64,000 nucleotides of DNA. Origin: JAFECT01 sp964432415. GTDB taxonomy: Bacteria > Pseudomonadota > Alphaproteobacteria > Caulobacterales > Caulobacteraceae. The stretch spans positions 1 to 64,000 of the forward strand of contig CAYSNW010000004.1 in NCBI GenBank assembly GCA_964432415.1, written 5' to 3'. A program made the position numbers and the translations under genes. The notes below the pieces were generated by a model that was given only the letters and a program-made list of their open reading frames with translations, did not search any database and was not told the DNA's origin. Below, in pieces: positions 43,567 through 52,078 of the stretch (position 1 is the first letter of the stretch; every line of letters begins with the position of its first letter).

Positions 43567-44883
43567 ATGCGCCTGTCGCGCTACTTCCTGCCGGTGCTGA
43601 AAGAAGCGCCCTCCGACATCGAGATCGTCTCCCACCGCCTGATGGTGCGCGCCGGCATGATCCGCCAGGAGGCGGCCGGCATCTACGCCTGGCTGCCGCT
43701 GGGCTTTCGGGTGCTGAAGAAGATCGAGCAGATCGTGCGTGAGGAGATGGAGCGGGCCGGGTCGGTCGAGCTGCTGATGCCGACGCTGCAACTGGCCGAC
43801 CTGTGGCGGGAATCCGGCCGCTACGACGACTACGGCCAGGAGATGCTGCGCATCACCGACCGGCACGACCGCGAGATGCTCTACGGCCCGACCAACGAGG
43901 AGATGATCACCGAGATCTTCCGGGCCTATGTGAAGAGCTACAAGGCCCTGCCGCTGAACCTGTTCCACATCCAGTGGAAGTTCCGCGACGAGCGCCGGCC
44001 GCGCTTCGGAGTCATGCGCGGGCGGGAGTTCCTGATGAAGGACGCCTATTCCTTCGACGTCGATGAACAGTCAGCCCGCAAAGCGTATAACCGCATGTTC
44101 GTGGCCTATCTGAACCTGTTCTCGAGGATGGGGCTGAAGGCCGTGCCCATGCGCGCCGACACCGGGCCCATCGGCGGCGACCTCAGCCACGAGTTCATCA
44201 TCCTGGCCGACACCGGAGAGAGCCAGGTGTTCTGCCACAAGGATCTGATCGAGATGGGCGCCCCCGGTCCCGACGTGAACTGGGACGACCTGCAGGCCCA
44301 GGTCGACCGGCGCACCTCGCTCTATGCGGCCACCGAAGAGATGCACGACGAGGTGAGGTTCGCCTCCGAAGCGCCGGAAGCTTCACGGCTTTCCGCCCGC
44401 GGCATCGAGGTCGGCCACATCTTCTATTTCGGCGACAAATACTCGAAGGCCATGAAGGCCTCGATCACCGGCCCCGACGGCGTCGACCGTCCGGCCCAGA
44501 TGGGCTCCTACGGCGTGGGCGTCTCGCGCCTGGTCGCGGGCATCATCGAGGCCAGCCACGACGAGAACGGGGTGATCTGGCCCGACGCGGTCGCGCCCTA
44601 CGACGTGGCCCTGATCAACCTGCGCCCCGGCGACGAGGCCTGCGACGCCGCCTGCGAGACGGCCTATGCGGCCATCGCCGCGGCGGGCAAGGAAGCGCTC
44701 TACGACGACACCGACGAACGCCCGGGCGGCAAGTTCGCCAAGGCCGACCTGATCGGCCTGCCCTGGCAACTGGTCATCGGCCCCAAGGGCCTGGCCGATG
44801 GCGTGGTCGAACTCAAGCGCCGGGCGACCGGTGAGAAACTGTCGATCCCGCTCGAAGCGGCGCTGGAAAAGCTCTGCGGATGA
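43567..44883 (+). CDS. proS: Prolyl-tRNA synthetase (short alphaproteobacterial type)
   Basis: 438 residues. Class II motifs: EAAGIYAWLPLGFRVLKK (motif 1 region), FRDERRPRFGVMRGREFLMKDAYSFD (motif 2, in part) and GSYGVGVSRLVAGIIE (motif 3). The 180-residue editing (INS) domain present in E. coli ProS is missing, as is usual for the mitochondrial-like short form; free-standing editing factors then clear Ala-tRNA-Pro. The last four bases overlap lolC (ATGA). Confidence 0.96.
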   Translation: MRLSRYFLPVLKEAPSDIEIVSHRLMVRAGMIRQEAAGIYAWLPLGFRVLKKIEQIVREEMERAGSVELLMPTLQLADLWRESGRYDDYGQEMLRITDRHDREMLYGPTNEEMITEIFRAYVKSYKALPLNLFHIQWKFRDERRPRFGVMRGREFLMKDAYSFDVDEQSARKAYNRMFVAYLNLFSRMGLKAVPMRADTGPIGGDLSHEFIILADTGESQVFCHKDLIEMGAPGPDVNWDDLQAQVDRRTSLYAATEEMHDEVRFASEAPEASRLSARGIEVGHIFYFGDKYSKAMKASITGPDGVDRPAQMGSYGVGVSRLVAGIIEASHDENGVIWPDAVAPYDVALINLRPGDEACDAACETAYAAIAAAGKEALYDDTDERPGGKFAKADLIGLPWQLVIGPKGLADGVVELKRRATGEKLSIPLEAALEKLCG

Positions 44884-46166
44884 GCGAAGCGGCCAAACCC
44901 GCCGGCGCCTTCTCCGCGTGGGAGTTCGGCCTGGCGGTCCGCTACCTGCGCGCCCGGCGCAAGGAGGGCGGGGTAGCCCTGATCTCGATCATCTCCTTCG
45001 TCGGCATCATGCTGGGCGTGGCGGTGCTGATCGGCTCCATGTCGATCATGGCGGGGTTCCGCTCGGATCTGCTGGGCCGCATCGTCGGCTTCAGCGGCCA
45101 CATCTACATCCAGGGCGCCCCGATCGAGCGGGGAAACCGCGAGGCGATGCTGAACCGTGTCCGCGCCGTCCCCGGCGTCGTCCAGGTCGCGCCGCTCACC
45201 GAAAACCAGGCCCTGATCCAGGGCGGCGGCCAGACGCTGGGCGTCTTCGTCCGCGGCGTGAACAACCGCACGCTCAACGAAACGCCCCTGGTCATCGAGC
45301 ACCTGACCCCGAAGGACGCGGCCCGGAGCTTCGGCCAGGGCGAATACGGCGGCGAGGAGGTGCTGATCGGCGACCGGCTGGCGCGCGACCTGTCGCTGAA
45401 GCCCGGCGACACCGTGACCCTGTTCGCGCCCTCGGGCGGCGCAACGGCCTTCGGCGCCATGCCGACCCAGAAGGCCTACACCGTCGGCGGCATCTTCGCG
45501 GTGGGCATGGCCCAGTACGACGAGGCCTTCGTCTTCATGCCGCTGGAACAGGCCCAGCTGCTGTTCGGCAAGGAGAACCAGTGGGATGTGGTGGAGGTGA
45601 AGGTCACCAACCCGGACAAGCTGGACGCGGTGAAGGAAGCCGTTTCCCGGGCCGCCGGCCGCGGGGCGCTGGTCACCGACTGGCGCGACAAGAACATGAG
45701 CTTCTTCAACGCGCTGGAGGTCGAGCGCACGGCCATGGGCATGATCTTCGCCCTGATCGTGCTGATCGCGGCGCTGAACATCATCTCCGGCATCGTCATG
45801 CTGGTGAAGAACAAGGGCCGCGACATCGCCATCCTGCGCACCATGGGCGCCAGCCAGGGCTCGATCCTGCGGGTGTTCTTCATGGCCGGCAGCCTGGTCG
45901 GCGGGCTGGGCACGCTCGCCGGGGTGATCATCGGCGTCCTGTTCGTGGTCTTCATCGGCCCGATCCAGACGGGGCTGGAGTGGATCACCGGGACCCAGCT
46001 GTTCGATCCGACCATCTACTTCCTGACCCGCATCCCCGCGCGCCTGGACTTCGGCGAGATCGCGCTCACCGTGATCTGGTCGCTGCTGGCGTCGTGCGGC
46101 GCCACCCTGATCCCCGCCTGGCGGGCGTCCAAGCTCGATCCGGTGGAGGCGCTCCGCTATGAGTGA
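44880..46166 (+). CDS. lolC: Lipoprotein-releasing ABC transporter permease LolC/E
   Basis: 428 residues with the four-TM MacB/LolC topology: an N-terminal helix (LISIISFVGIMLGVAVLIGSM), a large periplasmic domain (residues 60-270) and three C-terminal helices. FEFGLAVRYLRARRKEGGVALIS (in part) and the periplasmic pattern are typical. Alphaproteobacteria encode a single LolC/E-like protein that works as a homodimer. With LolD it extracts mature lipoproteins from the inner membrane. It overlaps lolD by 8 bases. Confidence 0.95.
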   Translation: MSEAAKPAGAFSAWEFGLAVRYLRARRKEGGVALISIISFVGIMLGVAVLIGSMSIMAGFRSDLLGRIVGFSGHIYIQGAPIERGNREAMLNRVRAVPGVVQVAPLTENQALIQGGGQTLGVFVRGVNNRTLNETPLVIEHLTPKDAARSFGQGEYGGEEVLIGDRLARDLSLKPGDTVTLFAPSGGATAFGAMPTQKAYTVGGIFAVGMAQYDEAFVFMPLEQAQLLFGKENQWDVVEVKVTNPDKLDAVKEAVSRAAGRGALVTDWRDKNMSFFNALEVERTAMGMIFALIVLIAALNIISGIVMLVKNKGRDIAILRTMGASQGSILRVFFMAGSLVGGLGTLAGVIIGVLFVVFIGPIQTGLEWITGTQLFDPTIYFLTRIPARLDFGEIALTVIWSLLASCGATLIPAWRASKLDPVEALRYE

Positions 46167-46860
46167 CGCCATCCTCGAGATCCGCGGCCTGAAGCGCACC
46201 TACGTCACCGGCGAGCGGCGGCTGGAGGTGCTGCGCGGCGTCGACCTGGACGTGCGCGCCGGCGAGATCGTGGGCCTGATCGGCCCCTCCGGTTCCGGCA
46301 AGTCCTCGCTGCTGCACGCGGCCGGCCTGCTGGAGCATCCCGACGGCGGGAGCATCCGCATCGACGGCGCCGACTGCGCCGAGCTGAACGACGCGGAGCG
46401 CACCCGCGTACGCCTGTTCCAGCTGGGCTTCGTCTATCAGTTCCACCACCTGCTTCCCGAATTCAGCGCGCTCGACAACGTCGCGCTGCCGATGCGCATC
46501 GGCGGCGTCGCCCTGGCCGAGGCCCGCACGCGCGCCACGGACCTTCTGGGCCGCCTGGGGCTGGCCGAGCGCATGGAGCATCAGCCTGCCCAGATGTCCG
46601 GCGGCGAGCAGCAGCGCGTCGCGGTCGCCCGCGCGCTCGCCAACCGTCCGCGCCTGCTGCTGGCCGACGAGCCCACCGGCAACCTGGACCCGGCCACCTC
46701 CAAGGCGGTGTTCCAGGCCCTGCACGACCTGGTGCGCGACCAGGGCGTCGCGGCGCTCATCGCCACCCACAATATGGAGCTGGCCGGGTACATGGACCGC
46801 GTCTTCGCGCTGAAGGACGGCCACCTCGAAGAGCGCCCGGCCGAGAGCCACGCGTACTGA
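46159..46860 (+). CDS. lolD: Lipoprotein-releasing ABC transporter ATPase LolD
   Basis: 233 residues. Walker A GPSGSGKSSLLHAAGLLE, signature MSGGEQQRVAVARALANRP, Walker B LLLADEPTGNLDP and H-loop ATHNMELAG. The LFQLGFVYQFHHLLPEFSALDNV stretch includes the Q-loop typical of MacB/LolD. It pairs with lolC. The next 150 bp contain a family A palindrome. Confidence 0.96.
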   Translation: MSDAILEIRGLKRTYVTGERRLEVLRGVDLDVRAGEIVGLIGPSGSGKSSLLHAAGLLEHPDGGSIRIDGADCAELNDAERTRVRLFQLGFVYQFHHLLPEFSALDNVALPMRIGGVALAEARTRATDLLGRLGLAERMEHQPAQMSGGEQQRVAVARALANRPRLLLADEPTGNLDPATSKAVFQALHDLVRDQGVAALIATHNMELAGYMDRVFALKDGHLEERPAESHAY

Positions 46861-46908
46861 AACTCACCGCGAAGCGGCGTCAAAATCAGCTTGAAGCAAA
46901 GCTTTCTT

Positions 46909-47007
46909 GTTCGTGAGGTTCGTGAGGTTCGTGGTTCAATCCTTCAAACGGATCGATCGCCGCCGACATCCAAAGATTTGACCACGAACCTCACGAACCT
47001 CACGAAC
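46909..47007. repeat. Palindromic element, family A, copy 2
   Basis: Two perfect 27-bp inverted arms (46909-46935 and 46981-47007) of near-tandem GGTTCGTGAG decamers around a 45-bp middle. Compared with the copy at 2297-2463 the arms are the same units in the opposite order and the middle is unrelated. Between lolD and the nitrilase gene. Confidence 0.8.
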
Positions 47008-47029
47008 GCGCTTCGCGCAGAGTAGGGCC

Positions 47030-47998
47030 ATGATCACCACCCTCGCCGCCATCCAGGCCGGATCGGTCCTGTTCGATCCGGCCCGCACCCTGCAGAAGGG
47101 TCTCGACCTGATCTCCGACGCCGCCGCCCGCGGCGCGAAACTGGTCGTGCTGCCTGAGGCTTTCCTCGGCGGCTATCCAAAGGGCCTGGACTTCGGGGTG
47201 CGCGTGGGCTCGCGTTCGGCGGAGGGCCGCGACGACTTCCGGCGCTATTTCGAGGGCGCCATCGACGCGCCCGGTCCGGAGACCGAAGCCATCGCCGCCC
47301 TGTGCCGCGATCTCGGCGTCTTCGCGGTCGTGGGCGCCATCGAGCGCGAGGGCGCGACCCTATATTGCAGCGCCCTGTTCTTCACCCCCGAGGCCGGCTT
47401 CGTCGGGCGCCACCGCAAGCTGATGCCCACCGCCGCCGAGCGCCTGATCTGGGGCTTCGGCGACGGCTCGACCCTGACGACGGTGGAGACCCCCTTCGGC
47501 CGGCTGGGCTCGGCCATCTGCTGGGAGAACATGATGCCGTTGTTCCGCGCGGCCATGTACGCCCGCGGCGTCGACATCTGGTGCGCGCCCACCGTGGACG
47601 AGCGCGGGACCTGGGAAGCCACCATGCGCCACGTGGCCATGGAGGGCCGCTGCTTCGTCGTCTCCGCCTGCCAGTACATGACCCGCGCCGACATGCCCGC
47701 CGACCTGAAGCCGATGCAGGGCGATGATCCCGCAACCGTCCTGATCGCCGGCGGCAGCCTGATCGTCTCGCCGCTGGGCCAGGTGCTGGCCGGGCCGCTG
47801 CGGGGCGGGGAGGGGATCCTGACCGCCGAGATCGACACTGCCGACCTTGCCCGGGCGCGCTTCGACTTCGACGCCGTCGGCCACTACGCCCGGCCGGACG
47901 TGTTTTCGCTGCACGTGGACGAGCGGGAGAAGCGGGCGGTCAATTCCTCCCCTTCAGGGGAGGGGGACCACCCGAAGGGTGGTGGAGGGGACTACTGA
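47030..47998 (+). CDS. Nitrilase/carbon-nitrogen hydrolase
   Basis: 322 residues of the nitrilase superfamily branch 1. The catalytic triad is complete: E43 in LPEAFLGGYP, K130 in HRKLMPTAAERLIWG and C164 in SAICWENMMP. The motif after the cysteine and the HRKLxPT/ERLxWGxGDG pattern are those of true aliphatic/aryl nitrilases and cyanide hydratases, making a carboxylic acid and ammonia from a nitrile. Residues 305-322 (NSSPSGEGDHPKGGGGDY) are encoded by family B repeat copy 4, so the original stop was probably replaced. Confidence 0.92.
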   Translation: MITTLAAIQAGSVLFDPARTLQKGLDLISDAAARGAKLVVLPEAFLGGYPKGLDFGVRVGSRSAEGRDDFRRYFEGAIDAPGPETEAIAALCRDLGVFAVVGAIEREGATLYCSALFFTPEAGFVGRHRKLMPTAAERLIWGFGDGSTLTTVETPFGRLGSAICWENMMPLFRAAMYARGVDIWCAPTVDERGTWEATMRHVAMEGRCFVVSACQYMTRADMPADLKPMQGDDPATVLIAGGSLIVSPLGQVLAGPLRGGEGILTAEIDTADLARARFDFDAVGHYARPDVFSLHVDEREKRAVNSSPSGEGDHPKGGGGDY

Positions 47999-48084
47999 GC
48001 GGGAAGAAGTGGCGTCGGGGTCTGCCTTCCGCCAAGGCCCCTCCACCGCGTTCCGCGGTCCCTCTCCCCTGAAGGGGAGGAATT
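47942..48084. repeat. Palindromic element, family B, copy 4 (overlaps nitrilase 3' end)
   Basis: 143 bp bounded by AATTCCTCCCCTTCAGGGG and its complement. Inner hairpins ACCACCC-gaa-GGGTGGT and ACCGCG-ttc-CGCGGT are both perfect. The middle (CGCCAAGGCCCCTCCACC on the plus strand) matches the reverse complement of copies 1 and 2, so this copy is inverted relative to them. The first 57 bases are coding sequence and stop of the nitrilase gene. Confidence 0.85.
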
Positions 48085-48120
48085 CGGTACGCTCCCCCTT
48101 CCGCAGTCGGGGAGGCGCTC

Positions 48121-49209
48121 ATGCCCTGGGTTCGCGTGCTCTGCATCCTGGCCTTAGCCCTCGGCCTCATGGCGGTCGGAGGTGGTGAAGCTTCCGCCCA
48201 GGACAAGCCTCAATGCCGCACGCCCGCCCAGGAAAAGCGCATCGTTGAGCTGGAAAAGGCGCTGCCGCACCTCCGGGAACGGGCCACGGTCACCGGCAAC
48301 GCCATCGACACCGACCGGGCGCGCTTCCGCTACCTGGAGACCAATCCCGACCACAAGGCCCAGGTCCAGGCCGACAAGATCATGGACAACGACTACAAGC
48401 AGTGGGAGGCGGCGCGGAAGGCGCGCGACGCCGCCGAGGACGAGTTGAAGGCGCTCAAGGCCATTCCGCCCTGCGCCCCGCCGGAACCGGTCAAACCGCC
48501 AGCGCCGCCGCCGCCGTGCCTCTCGGCCGATGAGGGTCTGGAACTCACCCGGCTGCACGGGCTGGAGGCCTACCTGGAGGCCGAGCTGAAGACCGCGACG
48601 CCCGCCGCCAAGGCGGGTCTGCGCCGGGACCTGGCGGAAGTGCAGGAACGCATCGAAACCCTGAAGAGCCTGCCGCCCTGTCCGGTGCGCACCTCCGCCA
48701 TTCCGAAGCCCATGATCGATGGTTACGCCCGGTGCGAGCGCGCCGCCGCGGTCCTGGCCGAGATCAACGCCGCCCGCACCAATCCGGCCGCCTATGCCGC
48801 CGCCTGGCGCGGCGTCGACCGTGTCTCGCGCGACTTCCTCGAGCACCAGCCGAAGCTCGCGGCCCTGGCCGCCAGCCCGGAGCTGACGCGCGCCGCCGCC
48901 CGCCATGCCGCCGACCAGGGCCCCGGCGGCCTGACCGGCCACACCGGAACCGACGGCTCGCGGCCCATGCAACGCATTCACGAGGCGGGGCTGTTCTCCA
49001 CCATCACCGCAGAGGTGATCTCGGTCAGCGAAGCCAGCGCCGCCGGGGTCGTCCATCAACTGATCGTCGACGCGGGCGACCCCAATCACCCGCACCGGGC
49101 GGACCTGTTCAACCCGACCCTGACCCTGGCGGGGATCGGCTGCGCGCAGGACAGGCGCTACGGGACGATCACGGTGATCGACCTGTCGAACCCGGCGATG
49201 GCCCGCTAG
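48121..49209 (+). CDS. Exported CAP/SCP-domain protein with an N-terminal coiled coil
   Basis: 362 residues. Signal peptide ends near GGGEASA. Two charged helical segments (about 38-110 and 135-185) are split by a proline-rich linker (PPEPVKPPAPPPP). The C-terminal CAP domain (205-362) shows VLAEINAARTNP, LAALAASPELTRAAARHAADQG and GLTGHTGTDG, with the cavity His in G-H-T-G, and ITVIDLSNP at the end. Bacterial CAP proteins are extracellular and often of unknown activity. It lies on the opposite strand to the 49206 gene, with 4 bp of convergent overlap. Confidence 0.83.
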   Translation: MPWVRVLCILALALGLMAVGGGEASAQDKPQCRTPAQEKRIVELEKALPHLRERATVTGNAIDTDRARFRYLETNPDHKAQVQADKIMDNDYKQWEAARKARDAAEDELKALKAIPPCAPPEPVKPPAPPPPCLSADEGLELTRLHGLEAYLEAELKTATPAAKAGLRRDLAEVQERIETLKSLPPCPVRTSAIPKPMIDGYARCERAAAVLAEINAARTNPAAYAAAWRGVDRVSRDFLEHQPKLAALAASPELTRAAARHAADQGPGGLTGHTGTDGSRPMQRIHEAGLFSTITAEVISVSEASAAGVVHQLIVDAGDPNHPHRADLFNPTLTLAGIGCAQDRRYGTITVIDLSNPAMAR

Positions 49210-49685
49210 GCCTCGGCCACGCGCTGGAACTCGGCCATGATGGAGCCCCAGCCGCCGGGGGAGTCGATGGCGTCGCGCACGCCTTGGGCCGCCGCGCCGA
49301 AGCGCTCCAGATGCCGGTGCTCCAGCACCACCGTGGTGGTCCCGTCGTCGGCCGGGGTGAAGCTGACCTCGACCTCGGTCTCGAAGTCCGGGTCGTAGGC
49401 CCAGTCGGCGCCCAGCTGCCAGGCCAGCAGCAGCCGCGCCGGCGGATCCCAGGCCAGCACCTTGCCCCAGTCGGTCTCGGTCCCGTCCTCGCCCTTCTCG
49501 AACCAGCGCCCGCCGGCGCGGGGCTCGACCACCACGTCCTTCAGCGGCGACTTCGAGGTCGAGTGGCTGGGGGGCCACCAGCGGCCCATGGAACCGGTGA
49601 AGACATCGAAACAGTGGTTTGCCGGCGCCTTGACGCTCAGCGTCTTGCGCACCGGGGCGGGGCGGATCTGCAGGGTGTCGCTCAA
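49206..49685 (-). CDS. SRPBCC/AHSA1-family protein
   Basis: 159 residues from TTG 49685 overlapping the ArsR stop (TTGA). VRKTLSVKAPANHCFDVFTGSMGRWWPP (in part), GGRWFEKGEDGTETDWGKVLAWDPP and a final long helix GGWGSIMAEFQRVAEA match AHSA1/START-like polyketide-cyclase folds, a hydrophobic ligand-binding helix-grip. ArsR plus AHSA1 is a frequent two-gene unit; the ligand is unknown. Confidence 0.88.
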   Translation of the reverse strand: MSDTLQIRPAPVRKTLSVKAPANHCFDVFTGSMGRWWPPSHSTSKSPLKDVVVEPRAGGRWFEKGEDGTETDWGKVLAWDPPARLLLAWQLGADWAYDPDFETEVEVSFTPADDGTTTVVLEHRHLERFGAAAQGVRDAIDSPGGWGSIMAEFQRVAEA

Positions 49686-50008
49686 GGGGTCTGCTCCTTG
49701 TCGGGGTTGGTGCGTTCGGCCTCGGCCGCGAAATTGGCCAGGGCCTGGTCCCAGAACTGGTCCAGCCACTGGCGGATGGCGCCGAGCCCATTGGGGTCGA
49801 TCTGATAGACCCGCCGCGTGCCCTCGGCCCGGTCGGTGACCAGGCCGGCGGACTTGAGCACGGCGAGATGCTGGGAGACGGCGGGGCGGGTGACGGGCAG
49901 GCCCTGCGCCAGGGCGCCGACGGGAAGCGGCCCGTCGCGCAGCCGCTCGAACACCGCGCGGCGGGTCGGGTCGGCGAGGGCGGACAGGGCGGCCTGGGTG
50001 TTAGCCAT
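49682..50008 (-). CDS. ArsR-family transcriptional regulator
   Basis: 108 residues with a winged helix-turn-helix (LSALADPTRRAVFERLRDGPLPVGALAQGLPVTRPAVSQHLAVLKSAGLV, cited in part). There is no cysteine metal-binding motif, so it is not a metalloregulator; this subgroup regulates an adjacent AHSA1 gene. Translation is coupled to the downstream gene by a TTGA overlap. Confidence 0.92.
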   Translation of the reverse strand: MANTQAALSALADPTRRAVFERLRDGPLPVGALAQGLPVTRPAVSQHLAVLKSAGLVTDRAEGTRRVYQIDPNGLGAIRQWLDQFWDQALANFAAEAERTNPDKEQTP

Positions 50009-50048
50009 GGCTAACGGTAAGTGGGTGGTGACAGAGTGTCAAGCCGCA

Positions 50049-50189
50049 GTTCCCTCTCCCGGAGGGAGAGGGCGGGGCCCATTGCGCAGCAATGGGAGGG
50101 TGAGGGGTTACAGAGGGCTCCCGTACCCCCTCATCCTCCCAGTCGCTGCGCGACCGGGGCCCATCCTTCTCCCCATGGGAGAAGGATCA
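50049..50189. repeat. Structured intergenic element, family B-like
   Basis: Four features in 141 bp: CCCTCTCCC-gga-GGGAGAGGG (50052-50072), CCCATTG-cgcag-CAATGGG (50078-50096), a partial hairpin near 50138-50160, and ATCCTTCTCCC-cat-GGGAGAAGGAT (50163-50187). Same two-hairpins-per-end layout as family B with different arms. Its right edge contains the TGA stop of the DUF885 gene. Confidence 0.65.
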
Positions 50190-52013
50190 ATTGGGCGCCA
50201 TCGGCTTCAAATCCGGCACGACCGGATCCTTGCCGCCGCTGGCGATGAACCGGTCGATCGCCTCGTCCAGCACCGGCAGGGGCACCGACCCCGTCGCCAG
50301 CACAGCGTCGTGGAAAGCCCGGATGTCGAACTTCGGACCCAGGGCCTTCTCGGCCTTGGCCCTGAGTTTCACGATCTCCATCTCGCCCAGCTTGTAGCTG
50401 AGCGCCTGGGCGGGCCAGGTGATGTAGCGGTCGATCTCGGTGTCGATCTCGTGCAGCGACAGCGCCGTATTCTCGCGCATGTAGGCGACGGCCTGGTCGC
50501 GGGTCCAACCCTTGTGGTGGATGCCGGTGTCGACCACCAGACGGCAGGCGCGCCACATCTCGTAGGTCAGCTTGCCGAACTCCTCGTAGGGGGTCTCGTA
50601 GATCCCCATCTCCTGGCCCAGTTTCTCGGTATAGAGCGCCCAGCCCTCGCCATAGGCCGAGATGTAGCTCTGGCGGCGGAACTCCGGCTGGTCGCTCTGC
50701 TCCTCGGCGAGCGAGAGCTGGAACGAGTGGCCCAGCGCCGCCTCGTGCAGGGTCAGGGCCGGCAGGGTGTAGAGGGTCCTCGAGGGCAGGTCGTAGGTGT
50801 TGACGTAGTAGGTGTGCGGCCCGCCGCGGCCCGAGGTGTAGTAGGGCGCGATCGAGTCCGGCACCGGCACGATGGTGAAGCGTCCGCGCGGCGCCTTGCC
50901 GAAGTACTGGGCGGTCTTGCCGTCCACCTTCTTGGCGATCCAGGCGGCGCGGTTGAGCAGCTCCTGCGGGGTCTTGGCGTAGAACTGCGGGTCGGTGCGC
51001 AGGAAGGTCAGGAACTCGGGGAAGGTCCCCTTGAAGCCGGTGCGCGCCATCACCTCCAGCATCTGGGCGTGGATGCGCGCGACTTCCGCCAGGCCCATCT
51101 GATGGATGGCCTCGGGATCCAGGTCCAGGGTGGTGTATTCGCGGATCTGCGCCCGGTAGAAGGCCTTGCCGTCGGGCATGGCCTCGGCCGCGAGCGTCGT
51201 CCTGGTCTGGGGCAGGTACTCCTCGCGCATGAAGCGCAGCAGGTCCTTGTGGGCGGGAATGACCGCCTCGTTGATCGCCTTGACCGCCTCGGCGCGCAGG
51301 TCCGCCTGGACGTTGGCGGGGATGGAGGCCGGCATCGCCTTGAACGGCTCGTAGAAGTCGCTGGCCTCCGCCGACTTGACCTCCGCCACGGTGGCGATGG
51401 ACTTGTCGCGGCCCTCCAGGCTGACCCGCGGCACGCTGAAACCGCGCTTCAGCCCGGCCCTCATGTCGGCGATCTCTTCGGCGAAGTAGCGCGGCTGGTC
51501 GCGCATCTGGCCGATGTAGGCGCGCAGTTCCTTCTCCGAGTGGAAGGTCCGGCGCGAGGTGGTCGCCACATTGGACCAGAAGGCGCTGTCGGAGTTCAGC
51601 GGCATCTCCCAGGTGTGGAATTTCTCGTCCGAGATCAGATTGACCAGCTGTGCCCGGTAGACCCCGAAGTTGACCTTCTCGGCCGGTGACAGCTTCGCCG
51701 AGGGCAGGGCGTCCAGCGACTTCAGCGTCGCCTCCCAGTAGGCCAGGCGCCGGGCGTGGGTGGCCGGGTCCTCGTGGGGCAGGGTCTTGGGCAGCGGACG
51801 GCCCTGGACAGGGGTGTCGTCGGTGTCGCCGAACTCCTTCTGCCGCCAGGACCATTCCTTGGTGTAGATCGCCTTGAACTGGGCCTCCGGCGTCGAGGCC
51901 TTGGCGGCGGCGGGCGCCTTTGCAGCCGGAGCCTTCGCGGCCGGCTTGGCCAGCACCGGCGAGGCGGCGACGATCAGGCAGGCGCTCGCGCCCACCAACA
52001 GCATGGATTTCAA
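50187..52013 (-). CDS. DUF885 family exported metallopeptidase-like protein
   Basis: 608 residues from TTG 52013, chosen because GGAGGA lies 7 bases upstream; ATG 52004 is an alternative with poor spacing. Signal peptide MKSMLLVGASACLIVAASPVLA is followed by an Ala/Lys/Pro linker. The DUF885 core shows the zinc motif LTLHEAALGHSFQLSLA (HExxxGH), GRGGPHTYYVN and SAYGEGWALYTEKLG with its conserved Glu. The usual HEAxPGH has Leu in place of Pro. DUF885 proteins are periplasmic or cytoplasmic M32-like carboxypeptidase relatives; the substrate is unknown. Confidence 0.88.
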   Translation of the reverse strand: MKSMLLVGASACLIVAASPVLAKPAAKAPAAKAPAAAKASTPEAQFKAIYTKEWSWRQKEFGDTDDTPVQGRPLPKTLPHEDPATHARRLAYWEATLKSLDALPSAKLSPAEKVNFGVYRAQLVNLISDEKFHTWEMPLNSDSAFWSNVATTSRRTFHSEKELRAYIGQMRDQPRYFAEEIADMRAGLKRGFSVPRVSLEGRDKSIATVAEVKSAEASDFYEPFKAMPASIPANVQADLRAEAVKAINEAVIPAHKDLLRFMREEYLPQTRTTLAAEAMPDGKAFYRAQIREYTTLDLDPEAIHQMGLAEVARIHAQMLEVMARTGFKGTFPEFLTFLRTDPQFYAKTPQELLNRAAWIAKKVDGKTAQYFGKAPRGRFTIVPVPDSIAPYYTSGRGGPHTYYVNTYDLPSRTLYTLPALTLHEAALGHSFQLSLAEEQSDQPEFRRQSYISAYGEGWALYTEKLGQEMGIYETPYEEFGKLTYEMWRACRLVVDTGIHHKGWTRDQAVAYMRENTALSLHEIDTEIDRYITWPAQALSYKLGEMEIVKLRAKAEKALGPKFDIRAFHDAVLATGSVPLPVLDEAIDRFIASGGKDPVVPDLKPMAPN

Positions 52014-52078
52014 GGCAGGTTCCTCCGGCGGATCAGGACGACGTAAGGCATAGCGGGTTTCGTATACGATTGCGACCG

